A stretch of 7,367 nt of DNA from Bacteroidota bacterium (GTDB lineage Bacteria; Bacteroidota; Ignavibacteria; Ignavibacteriales; Melioribacteraceae): positions 1 to 7,367 of the forward strand of contig JAMCSN010000091.1 in assembly GCA_023381535.1 (NCBI GenBank), written 5' to 3'. Shown here piece after piece: positions 1 through 6,090 of this stretch (position 1 is its first letter; every line of letters starts with the position of its first letter). A model generated the notes under the pieces. The model had not been told where the DNA came from and did no database searches. It saw only the letters and a program-made list of their open reading frames with translations. Position numbers and translations under genes: made by a program.

Positions 1-1014
1 AAAACTTTACGAAAGGAAACGAATCCCGCATTCGATTTTTGCGAAGCGAAATATTGGCTGGCATACAAAGACGGAAAAATTGTCGGGCGAATTGCCGGAA
101 TCATTAATCGCAAATTCAACGAAAAGTGGATTCAAAAAAGCGCGCGCTTCGGATGGTTTGATGTAATTGATAATGAAGAAGTTGCTAAAACGTTATTCAA
201 CACAGTCGAACTCTGGGCAAAGGAAAAAGGAATGACAAGTATTCACGGCCCGCTTGGATTTACAGACATGGACGGTGAGGGGCTTTTAGTTGAAGGGTTT
301 GATGAACTTTCAACTTTCGGATCGATATACAATCATCCGTATTATCAGAAGCTCGTTGAAAAATTTGATTATCACAAAGATGTTGACTGGCTTGAGTTTT
401 CCGTTACGCTCAATCGTACAATTCCGGAAAAAGTTTCCCGCATAGCGGAAGCTGTGGCAACTAGAGAACATTTAAAATTCTTACGTGTGAAAAAAGCAAA
501 AGAAATTCTCCCCTACGCCCGCGACATTTTCTATTTGATCAACAACGCTTACAAAGACCTTTATGGATTTGTTGAGCTAACTGATAAACAAATTGACATG
601 TACGTAAAAGCTTATTTCGGTTTCATAAAACCGGATTACGTTCCGGTAATTTTGGATGAGCATAATAAAGTTGCAGCATTCGGAATTACGATGCCCTCCC
701 TTTCGAGAGCAATTCAAAAAAATCACGGCAAACTTTTCCCGTTCGGATTTATTCATATACTGAAAGCAATGAAAAATAATCCCAATGTCGATCTCTATCT
801 AACTGCAGTTCGCCCGGATTTGCAAAACAAAGGCGTAAACGCCATGCTGATTAATGAAATGAATAACGTGTTCATAAGAAATAATATCAGAATGGTTGAG
901 ACAAATCGCGAGTTGGAAGAAAACGCAAAGATTCAAGCTCAATGGAAATTCTACGACACCCGCCAGCACAAACGAAGAAGATGTTATAAGAAAGAGCTTG
1001 TTTCCATTAAGTAG
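1..1014 (+). CDS. YghO-like GNAT-related protein (5' end outside window)
   Basis: The reading frame is open from base 1 to a TAG stop at 1012-1014, giving 337 visible residues. The ATG at 232 is internal, because the 77 codons upstream read as conserved protein: a segment ending VGRIAGIINRKFNEK, then an aromatic FGWFD segment. About 30-40 N-terminal residues are probably missing. Residues 82-101 carry the family hallmark HGPLGFTDMDGEGLLVEGFD, followed by an IYNHPYY segment. The C-terminal half (about residues 220-325) resembles an acetyltransferase fold, with a motif-A-like RPDLQNKG around residues 271-278 in the expected acetyl-CoA loop. The basic tail (QHKRRRCYKK) is typical of Bacteroidota-group members I recall. 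E. coli YghO is a named relative, but no substrate is known to me, so the enzymatic role is inferred from the fold. There is no signal peptide or membrane segment in the visible part, so it is probably cytoplasmic. Confidence 0.75.
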   Translation, partial: KTLRKETNPAFDFCEAKYWLAYKDGKIVGRIAGIINRKFNEKWIQKSARFGWFDVIDNEEVAKTLFNTVELWAKEKGMTSIHGPLGFTDMDGEGLLVEGFDELSTFGSIYNHPYYQKLVEKFDYHKDVDWLEFSVTLNRTIPEKVSRIAEAVATREHLKFLRVKKAKEILPYARDIFYLINNAYKDLYGFVELTDKQIDMYVKAYFGFIKPDYVPVILDEHNKVAAFGITMPSLSRAIQKNHGKLFPFGFIHILKAMKNNPNVDLYLTAVRPDLQNKGVNAMLINEMNNVFIRNNIRMVETNRELEENAKIQAQWKFYDTRQHKRRRCYKKELVSIK

Positions 1015-1130
1015 TAAAAGATTTTGAAACAAGAAAATGAATCGATCGAATTTTTTAACGACAAAATTGTAATGGGTTCACTTTCTATGACATCGCTGAA
1101 AATCAGCCACTTCTAAAAGCGTGTCTTAGC

Positions 1131-1161
1131 TTGATTAATAGCACTATTATTCGTACTATTG
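1131..1161 (+). promoter_or_regulatory. Promoter and candidate operator of the toxin-antitoxin operon
   Basis: TTGATT at 1131-1136 and TACTAT at 1154-1159 are separated by 17 bp, a sigma-70-like arrangement with 4/6 matches in each box. Read in Bacteroidota terms, TACTATTG at 1154-1161 matches TAnnTTTG with one mismatch, and TTG at 1131-1133 sits about 20 bp upstream as the -33 element. Between the boxes lies a small palindrome, AATAG-CA-CTATT (1137-1148). Its right half-site CTATT recurs at 1156-1160, inside the -10 box. Antitoxins of the Phd/YefM family repress their own promoters by binding short palindromes, so this is a reasonable operator candidate. The rest of the 173-bp gap (1015-1187) shows no gene and no convincing terminator. 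Confidence 0.45.
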
Positions 1162-1187
1162 CCGGTGTTAAATAAAGGGTTATTATT

Positions 1188-1445
1188 ATGAGTCAAGCAA
1201 TTACTGCCAATGAACTAAAAACGCGCGGAGTTGCCGCAATAAGCGAAGCCACTTCCGATGATAGAGAAGTTTTCGTAACTGTACGCGGTAAGAACCGTTA
1301 TGTTATACTTCCGGTTGAAAAATACAACTACCTTCGCGAGTGCGAGCTGGACGCAGCTATTCTTGAAGCTAAGAACGATTTGAAAAAGGGTAAATATTTC
1401 CAAGAATCGGTTGAGAAACATATTAAGCGGATCACTCGTGGCTAA
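1188..1445 (+). CDS. Type II antitoxin, Phd/YefM family
   Basis: This 85-residue protein starts at ATG 1188, with a weak AAAGGG ribosome-binding sequence 8 nt upstream (1174-1179). Residues 1-55 form the Phd/YefM DNA-binding domain: the ITANELKTRGVAAISEA opening, the TVRGKNRYVILPVEKYNYLRE strand-and-helix core, and the conserved RxxYVILPVEKYxxLRE pattern. Residues 56-85 (DAAILEAKNDLKKGKYFQESVEKHIKRI) are the charged, helical segment that normally wraps and neutralises the toxin. Its expected role is to block the toxin encoded next and to repress its own promoter as a dimer or as a complex with the toxin. The gene overlaps the toxin gene by 8 bp, which fits coupled translation. Length is normal for the family. 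The class is confident; the exact subfamily name is not. Confidence 0.88.
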   Translation: MSQAITANELKTRGVAAISEATSDDREVFVTVRGKNRYVILPVEKYNYLRECELDAAILEAKNDLKKGKYFQESVEKHIKRITRG

Positions 1446-1710
1446 GCTTATCTTTACAGAAAGTTATAATAGGAAGGCAAAAACATTTTTCAAGCATCAT
1501 CCGCAAATCATTAAGCAATACGAAAAAACCCTCAAGCTTCTCGAGATCAATCCTTTTCACACTTCATTAAGACTGCACAAATTAGCGGGAAAACATGCCG
1601 ACATTTATTCCGTATCTATAAATATTTCTTATAGAACCACAATCGACTTTATAATCGAAAAGGACACAATCATTCTTATTGATGTCGGTTCTCATTCCGA
1701 GATTTATTAG
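1438..1710 (+). CDS. Type II toxin, RelE/ParE superfamily (putative mRNA interferase)
   Basis: The product is 90 residues if translation begins at GTG 1438, which overlaps the antitoxin stop (1443-1445). A TTG at 1411 would add nine residues that do not look like family sequence. With the GTG start the N-terminus reads (M)AKLIFTESYNRKAKTFFKHHP, the normal opening of this branch. The core is SLRLHKLAGKHADIYSVSINISYR (residues 43-66), and the C-terminus is IILIDVGSHSEIY (78-90). Basic and polar residues R45, R66 and H86 and the final Y90 lie where RelE-fold nucleases keep their catalytic or RNA-binding side chains. The likely action is ribosome-dependent mRNA cleavage in the cytoplasm, inferred from family membership. 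No good Shine-Dalgarno precedes the GTG, so expression probably depends on translational coupling to the antitoxin. A ParE-like (gyrase-targeting) action cannot be excluded from sequence alone. Confidence 0.85.
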   Translation: MAKLIFTESYNRKAKTFFKHHPQIIKQYEKTLKLLEINPFHTSLRLHKLAGKHADIYSVSINISYRTTIDFIIEKDTIILIDVGSHSEIY

Positions 1711-1786
1711 AAAGGAGCATTCGTTTCACACCTAATTAATTTATGAATAACAAATTCTCACACTTAATCAGCAATCTTTAATAATG

Positions 1787-1831
1787 CTACTTAGAATACA
1801 TTGAACGGCTCTCCGTTATCTACTTAGAATA
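1787..1831 (+). repeat. 12-bp direct repeat flanking a small hairpin upstream of the Nudix gene
   Basis: CTACTTAGAATA occurs perfectly at 1787-1798 and again at 1820-1831, 33 bp start to start, or about three helical turns. Between the copies is a short hairpin, AACGG-CTCT-CCGTT (1804-1817), with a 5-bp stem and 4-nt loop. No T-run follows the hairpin, so it is at best a poor terminator for the toxin operon. The second repeat ends 5 bp before the TAnnTTTG promoter element. The position and helical phasing suit a two-site operator for a regulator of the Nudix gene, but that is inference. Confidence 0.5.
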
Positions 1832-1836
1832 TTTCT

Positions 1837-1844
1837 TATCTTTG
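1837..1844 (+). promoter_or_regulatory. Bacteroidota-type -7 promoter element of the Nudix gene
   Basis: TATCTTTG matches the Bacteroidota consensus TAnnTTTG exactly and lies 20 bp upstream of the ATG at 1865. This predicts a short leader of about 15-17 nt that contains the ribosome-binding site GAGGA (1856-1860). No good TTTG is present at the -33 position, so the promoter may be weak or helped by an activator, possibly through the 12-bp repeats just upstream. Confidence 0.5.
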
Positions 1845-1864
1845 CAAAAAGTTTTGAGGAATAG

Positions 1865-2407
1865 ATGAATTTCTCCGTAACAAAATCCGAAATTATTTTT
1901 CGCGGAAAAGTCTTCGATGTTCAAGTCGATGAGATAGAATACAACGGAAGCGGTAATAAAGCGCGACGAGAAGTTGCCGTTCATCCCGGCGGTGCCGTAG
2001 TTGTTGCGGTTAAAAACGACGGCAAAATAGTAATGGTTACACAATACCGTTATCCCAGCAAAGAAGTTTTACTCGAATTACCAGCCGGTAAATTAGATAA
2101 AGGCGAAGATCCTCAAGTTTGCGCAACTAGAGAACTAACCGAAGAAACCGGATACACTTCAAATAAAATTTCCAAGCTTGGAAAGATTCACACTAGTCCC
2201 GGATTTTGTTCTGAAGTCCTGCACATTTTTCTTGCTGAGAATTTAGTACCCGGTGATCATGCGCGCGAAGAAGGCGAAGAAGGAATGGAAATGTTTGAAT
2301 TCACCCTAGATGAGATTGAAGAAAAAATTAGAATCGGAGAAATAGCAGACGCAAAAACCATTTGTGGTATATTAATGTATAAACTAAATTCTGAACGCAG
2401 AGCGTAG
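1865..2407 (+). CDS. Nudix hydrolase, ADP-ribose pyrophosphatase type
   Basis: This 180-residue cytoplasmic enzyme hydrolyses nucleoside diphosphates linked to another group, most likely ADP-ribose to AMP and ribose 5-phosphate, using a divalent metal. The Nudix box is complete at residues 75-97: G75, E81, R89-E90, E93-E94, G96, Y97, fitting Gx5Ex7REUxEExGU. P112 in SPGF falls 15 residues after the box, the spacing that marks ADP-ribose pyrophosphatases among Nudix enzymes. The N-terminal strands (KSEIIFRGKVFDVQVDEIEYNGSG, HPGGAVVVAV) and the YRYP segment at 61-64 also fit that subgroup. Start ATG 1865 has GAGGA four bases upstream and a promoter element at 1837-1844, so the gene is probably transcribed alone. 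The last five codons lie inside the inverted repeat starting at 2393, so the SERRA tail may owe its sequence to that repeat. A neighbouring specificity (GDP-mannose or another NDP-sugar) remains possible. Confidence 0.88.
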   Translation: MNFSVTKSEIIFRGKVFDVQVDEIEYNGSGNKARREVAVHPGGAVVVAVKNDGKIVMVTQYRYPSKEVLLELPAGKLDKGEDPQVCATRELTEETGYTSNKISKLGKIHTSPGFCSEVLHIFLAENLVPGDHAREEGEEGMEMFEFTLDEIEEKIRIGEIADAKTICGILMYKLNSERRA

Positions 2408-2446
2408 AGTGTAGAGCGATCAAATACTCTGCGTTCTACACTCTTC
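2393..2446. repeat. Interlocking inverted repeats of a 7-bp unit between convergent genes
   Basis: Two perfect 10-bp inverted repeats cross each other. GAACGCAGAG (2393-2402) pairs with CTCTGCGTTC (2427-2436), and AGAGTGTAGA (2406-2415) pairs with TCTACACTCT (2435-2444). The arm order is L1-L2-R1-R2, so the two stems are not nested: they form either alternative hairpins or an H-type pseudoknot. R1 and R2 share 2 bp, so the full ten base pairs of both cannot form at once. The left half is a tandem heptad, G(C/T)AGAG(C/T) three times at 2397-2417. The right half is a degenerate inverted run at 2426-2446. The element spans the Nudix stop codon and abuts the murI stop. It may work as a bidirectional transcription end or 3' mRNA protection structure, but neither strand has a strong T-run after it. 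Confidence 0.6.
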
Positions 2447-3272
2447 ACTCATTAGTAAGCTCCTCCAATTCAACTTTATGAAGGTGTGTAATTTTCTTTC
2501 CTAAAAACCGTTCTGCAACTTCCCGAAATTTTACCGGAACATCGCTCACGTAAAATTCGCTTTCTCCATGGTGCACCGATTGATTTCTCAACTGCCTTCC
2601 ATTCAAATAATCTTCAACTAATTGTGCGGCGGGCGTTCCGGAATCCACAAGACGAACATTTTTTCCGACAACTTTTTGAATGATATCGGCAAGTATCGGG
2701 TAGTGAGTGCAACCAAGAATCAAGCTGTCAATTTTCTTCTCTTTCAGTTCGCTCAAATATTCTTTTGCAATCATCTCGGTTACTTTGTGATCAAGCCATC
2801 CTTCTTCTGCCAATGGAACAAATAATGGGCAAGCTTGCTCGTAAACTTTGACTTTTGGGTTCAGCTTTTTTAATTCGTGCGCATACGCTTGATTATTAAT
2901 TGTCGCTCTCGTTCCGATTACACCGACTACTTTTTTCATGGATTCTTGCAGAGCCATCTTTGCACCCGGCTCAATCATTCCAATTACCGGAATTGTTAGA
3001 AATCTTTTCAGCTCTTTCAACGCAACGGATGAAGCGGTATTGCATGCAACGACAAGCAGCTTAATATTTTTCCTCAACAAAAAATTTGCCGCTTGAAGAG
3101 AGTATTCAATCACCGTTTCATTCGATTTCGATCCGTACGGTACTCGCGCCGTATCTCCGAAGTAAACAATATTTTCGTTCGGCATCAAACGTGTAACGGC
3201 CCGTACCACCGTAAGTCCGCCAATACCTGAATCAAAAAAGCCGATGGGATTTGTTCTGTTCATGAAATTCAA
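2445..3272 (-). CDS. murI: Glutamate racemase
   Basis: MurI interconverts L- and D-glutamate without a cofactor, supplying D-glutamate for peptidoglycan precursors in the cytoplasm. The 275-residue protein has the family's normal length. The N-terminal motif is IGFFDSGIGGLTV (residues 10-22), followed by YFGDTARVPYGSKS (37-50). The two catalytic cysteines are C77 in ACNTASS and C188 in GCTHYP, so both active-site halves are intact. The start is a choice between TTG at 3272 and ATG at 3263. AGGTG on the minus strand (3278-3282) lies five bases before the TTG but 14 before the ATG, which favours TTG; the ATG would give 272 residues. The gene begins 8 bp after the glnD stop, and its ribosome-binding site overlaps that stop codon, so the two are probably co-transcribed and translationally coupled. 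The 3' end converges on the Nudix gene. Confidence 0.95.
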   Translation of the reverse strand: MNFMNRTNPIGFFDSGIGGLTVVRAVTRLMPNENIVYFGDTARVPYGSKSNETVIEYSLQAANFLLRKNIKLLVVACNTASSVALKELKRFLTIPVIGMIEPGAKMALQESMKKVVGVIGTRATINNQAYAHELKKLNPKVKVYEQACPLFVPLAEEGWLDHKVTEMIAKEYLSELKEKKIDSLILGCTHYPILADIIQKVVGKNVRLVDSGTPAAQLVEDYLNGRQLRNQSVHHGESEFYVSDVPVKFREVAERFLGKKITHLHKVELEELTNE

Positions 3273-3277
3273 TTTAA

Positions 3278-3282
3278 CACCT
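3278..3282 (-). promoter_or_regulatory. murI ribosome-binding site overlapping the glnD stop codon
   Basis: AGGTG on the minus strand is complementary to the 16S anti-Shine-Dalgarno and sits five bases upstream of a TTG codon at 3272-3270. Two of its bases belong to the glnD stop codon (TAG at 3283-3281). It decides the murI start in favour of TTG over the ATG three codons later, and it suggests ribosomes finishing glnD re-initiate on murI. Confidence 0.5.
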
Positions 3283-5836
3283 ATAACATTTCTTCAATTG
3301 TTTGAGTTAATTCGTGAGTGATGAGTTCGTAAACATCCGCCGAGATTTTTTTTCTGTTCCGATCAAGAATGTAAAACGAGTCAACCACGTCGTCAGCCTT
3401 AGTAGAAATTTTCGCGAAGTAGATCGAAAGTCCTAGCTCGTTCATCTTTTTCGTCACTTGAAACAGAAGACCTAGGCGGTCGGGCGAAAAAATATCGATG
3501 ATAGTGTACTTGTCATGTTTCTCAAATGCAATTTTAATTTTTCCTTTGCGTTTGAAAAGTTTGCTTTCGAGCCGGCGCCACTTGGATTTAATCTGGTTGA
3601 ATTCTTTTGTTATCTGCAGCTCGTTTTCGATTGCAAGATTCAAGTCTTTTGTAATCTTGACATAGCGTTCATCGCCGATCGGTTTGTTTGTCCTGAAATC
3701 GGTTACGTTGAAGCTATCGATAACAATTCCGTCTTTGCGTGTAAATATTTTCGCATCGTGAATGTTTAGATCGTTGATTGAAAGCGCGCCGCACAAGTGT
3801 GAAAGCAGCGCTTCGGAATCTCTCGTAATGACCGTTACGACTGTAAAAGGTTCGTCAATTTTGAAAAAAACAGAGACGGCGGAACCTTTTTCTATTTCTT
3901 CGATGTGCTGATTAATTTCTTCGGTTGAAAAATGCTGCATGTAGCCGAGATCGTTAATTGATTCGATGTGATCGATGAAAGAATCTTCGGAAGGAATTTC
4001 CGAACCGCTGATGATCTCCCGCAAATTGTACGACAGCAGTTCCTGCGCAGTGATTCTGTCATCGAGCATGGTTTTTATTTTGCGGTAAAGTTCATTCAGC
4101 AAATCGCTCTTCCACTGCGTCCACACAACTTGCGATACAGCAGATAGATCGGCATACGTGAGCATGTAGAGAAAATCAATTTGTTTGGAATATGAAAACA
4201 ACTGCGCAAAATTATTCAGCGTTGAAGGATCATTGAGATTCCGGCGGAAGGCAACCTGTTCCATTACCAAATGATTTCTAACCAAGAATTGTACAATTTC
4301 AATTTCATCCGGACCGTAACCCAAACGTTCCATAATCGAATTGGCGATTTCAGCGCCGATGATTTCATGCCCGGAAATACTGATCGGTTTGGCGATGTCG
4401 TGAAAAAGCACCGCGAGATAAAGAATGTCTCTATCGCGCAGTCCTTGAAATAATTTTCCTAACGGAGAAGTTTCTGTTGCTAAGTTTTCAAGATTGTTCA
4501 GCGCAATTAACGTATGCTCGTCGGCAGTGTAACAATGATATACTCCGGGTTGAAAAAATCCGATCATATCTTTGAACTCAGTCAGAAAAGCGCCGAGCAC
4601 GCCGAGCTCGTTCATTGCGGTTAAAGTTTTGCCGACATTCTTCGGAAGTTTCAAAATCTCTCTAAAGAACACGGACGACTGCGGCTCAAATGTCTGCGTC
4701 TCTTCATGATCGATAACGCTTTCAATTATTTGCGAGCGCAAATTTTCATCGAAGTGCGCGTCGTGAAGTCCGCGGTAATAAAATGTTCTTAGTATGCTCG
4801 AAAGTGAAAGTGAAGAGTTCCGATTAACAGAAATCACTTCTCCCTTCAGAGTAAAATCGGTATCGAGATGAATTGCAAGGTACTTGCTCATCGGCGGCGT
4901 GATCTCTTCGTAGTAACGCTTCATCATTGTCCGCGCGAAACGCTTTATGACATTCGCCGAATCAAAATATTTGCGCATGTATTGATGCCAGCCGTCGCCT
5001 GTATGACCATGAACGTTGGCAATTTTTTCCTGGTATGTGAATTCGAGGCGATCGTTTTTATGATTGCTGATAAGATGAAGATGATTGCGCGTGTTCAAAA
5101 TCATCCGGTAACTTTCCTGAAGCCTGGCAACAGCTCTCGGCACAAGAATTTTTTCTTTTTTCAAAATCGAAAGAAAATGCTGCGTCTGAGTAATTTCTTC
5201 CTGAGAGGTTAACGAAAGATTATTCTGGAGAGTGTAAATCAGCACATCGAGTTGAATGTCCCTCAACCCGCCCGCAGTGTATTTTACATTGGGCTCAAGA
5301 GCTTTTGCGGAATCGCCGTACTTATGATAACGTTCTTCAAGATCGATATAGTATTTATTGATGAGTTCGGCTTTCTGCTTGGCGGAAATCGATTCAAATA
5401 TTTTCTGACTCCATGCCGCATAAAGTTTTTCGTTGCCGAGGATGTATCTCGTTTCGAAAAATTGGGTGAACGCGTGCAAATCTTCTTTCAAGAATCTTTT
5501 TATATCTACATACTCGCGAACGGTATGCGAGACTTCAATACCCGCATCCCACAACATCGTAACGCAGTCTTTAATTGTCTTTTCGTTGCCGTCAATTTTT
5601 TCGAAGATGAACATTATATCTATATCGGAAAACGGGGAAAGCTCCCGACGGCTGAAACTACCCACCGAGGCAACAGCGCATTTCAGTTTTTGCCCATGCA
5701 AAATTTTCTGAATGTACTCCTCAACCAGCAAGCTCCATTTCACGCAGAACTTGAAAGGGTCCTTTTGCAGATCTTCATCTTGAAAGATAAGATCACGATC
5801 GGCAAAAAATTTTTCTTTTAGTTTCAGTGGATCCAT
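3281..5836 (-). CDS. glnD: PII uridylyltransferase / uridylyl-removing enzyme
   Basis: GlnD senses glutamine: it uridylylates the PII signalling protein when glutamine is low and removes UMP when it is high, thereby tuning glutamine synthetase and nitrogen gene expression. The 851-residue protein has the full domain order. The nucleotidyltransferase motif is at 59-73 (G59-S60, D71 and D73 of SDIDI), fitting hG[GS]x9-13Dh[DE]h. The EPNVKYTAGGLRDIQ signature is at 181-195. The HD phosphohydrolase region has H479-D480 in LFHDIAK, H490, RNHL at 520-523 and the AD at 562-563. Two C-terminal ACT domains lie at about 664-735 and 778-850, where glutamine binds. The active-site loop reads GSFSRREL instead of the usual GGYGRGEL. 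Start ATG 5836 was preferred over TTG 5845, since neither has a clear ribosome-binding site. No PII gene is present in the window. The gene leads a pair with murI. Its upstream side is crowded by the repeat element at 5859-6104. Confidence 0.95.
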   Translation of the reverse strand: MDPLKLKEKFFADRDLIFQDEDLQKDPFKFCVKWSLLVEEYIQKILHGQKLKCAVASVGSFSRRELSPFSDIDIMFIFEKIDGNEKTIKDCVTMLWDAGIEVSHTVREYVDIKRFLKEDLHAFTQFFETRYILGNEKLYAAWSQKIFESISAKQKAELINKYYIDLEERYHKYGDSAKALEPNVKYTAGGLRDIQLDVLIYTLQNNLSLTSQEEITQTQHFLSILKKEKILVPRAVARLQESYRMILNTRNHLHLISNHKNDRLEFTYQEKIANVHGHTGDGWHQYMRKYFDSANVIKRFARTMMKRYYEEITPPMSKYLAIHLDTDFTLKGEVISVNRNSSLSLSSILRTFYYRGLHDAHFDENLRSQIIESVIDHEETQTFEPQSSVFFREILKLPKNVGKTLTAMNELGVLGAFLTEFKDMIGFFQPGVYHCYTADEHTLIALNNLENLATETSPLGKLFQGLRDRDILYLAVLFHDIAKPISISGHEIIGAEIANSIMERLGYGPDEIEIVQFLVRNHLVMEQVAFRRNLNDPSTLNNFAQLFSYSKQIDFLYMLTYADLSAVSQVVWTQWKSDLLNELYRKIKTMLDDRITAQELLSYNLREIISGSEIPSEDSFIDHIESINDLGYMQHFSTEEINQHIEEIEKGSAVSVFFKIDEPFTVVTVITRDSEALLSHLCGALSINDLNIHDAKIFTRKDGIVIDSFNVTDFRTNKPIGDERYVKITKDLNLAIENELQITKEFNQIKSKWRRLESKLFKRKGKIKIAFEKHDKYTIIDIFSPDRLGLLFQVTKKMNELGLSIYFAKISTKADDVVDSFYILDRNRKKISADVYELITHELTQTIEEML

Positions 5837-5902
5837 AGTCAGCAATTCTATAAATACGTGTAGGGACGAGGTAATCCCAATGTTGTCAGGTTAAGAATTA
5901 TT

Positions 5903-5914
5903 GGGCTAAAGCCC
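5903..5914. repeat. Short hairpin GGGCT-AA-AGCCC
   Basis: A 5-bp GC-rich perfect stem (5903-5907 with 5910-5914) has a 2-base loop, so in DNA it is a near-palindrome. It is one of three local stems inside the element at 5859-6104. No T-run follows it on either strand, so it is not a terminator. Confidence 0.55.
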
Positions 5915-5933
5915 TATTAGCTTTTACTTGTTC

Positions 5934-5989
5934 TAACCCCACGCTTACCCGCTTCGCCTTGCGGCTTACGAGGCGAGAGCGTGGGGTTA
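5934..5989. repeat. Long GC-rich hairpin, 12-bp stem
   Basis: TAACCCCACGCT (5934-5945) and AGCGTGGGGTTA (5978-5989) are perfectly complementary over 12 bp. The interior can extend the fold with CGCCT (5955-5959) pairing with AGGCG (5971-5975), leaving an 11-nt loop. This is the strongest secondary structure in the window and resembles REP-type palindromes. Neither strand has a T-run next to it, so it is not a classical terminator, although it could pause polymerase or block exonucleases in any read-through transcript from the lyase gene. Confidence 0.7.
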
Positions 5990-6075
5990 CTAAACAAACC
6001 TTTTCTCATTGGTCCGCCTCGGCGAATTAGTCCAAAGTCTATTAACCTAAACCTGGCAGCATTGCGAGGTAATCC

Positions 6076-6090
6076 TGCCTGCCGCAGGCA
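6076..6090. repeat. Palindrome TGCCTGC-C-GCAGGCA
   Basis: Seven-bp arms (6076-6082 and 6084-6090) surround a single central base. With so little room for a loop it is more likely a protein-recognition or recombination site than a stable RNA hairpin with all pairs closed. It sits between the inner and outer right arms of the element and immediately follows the second CGAGGTAATCC repeat. Palindromes of this sequence type recur in dispersed repeats of several bacterial groups (recalled, not searched). Confidence 0.6.

Larger units (their letters stand above)
5878..6064. repeat. Inner 15-bp inverted repeat of the element
   Basis: The arm at 5878-5892 (CAATGTTGTCAGGTT) is complementary to 6050-6064 (AACCTGGCAGCATTG) at 13 of 15 positions. 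Both mismatches place a T of the left arm (5883, 5886) opposite a G of the right arm (6059, 6056). As plus-strand RNA these become G-U pairs, and the whole 15-bp stem would close. It encloses the two larger hairpins and sits just inside the terminal repeats, giving a multibranched fold. Confidence 0.6.

Noticed and set aside
1411..1437. Nine-codon N-terminal extension of the toxin from TTG 1411
   Set aside because: The extra residues fall fully within the antitoxin coding sequence, and the GTG at 1438 gives the N-terminus usual for the family.
1743..1781. A 12-codon open frame after the toxin gene
   Set aside because: The AAAGGAG is 25 bases away, too far to serve it, and the peptide shows no features.
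5252..5821. A 189-codon open frame on the plus strand opposite glnD
   Set aside because: It lies wholly antisense to the conserved nucleotidyltransferase part of glnD, has no ribosome-binding site and reads as unstructured phenylalanine-rich sequence. It is a shadow of glnD codon use.
5934..5989. The 12-bp hairpin as an intrinsic terminator of tpl
   Set aside because: No T-run follows on either strand and it lies about 140 bases past the stop. It fits a REP-type palindrome better.
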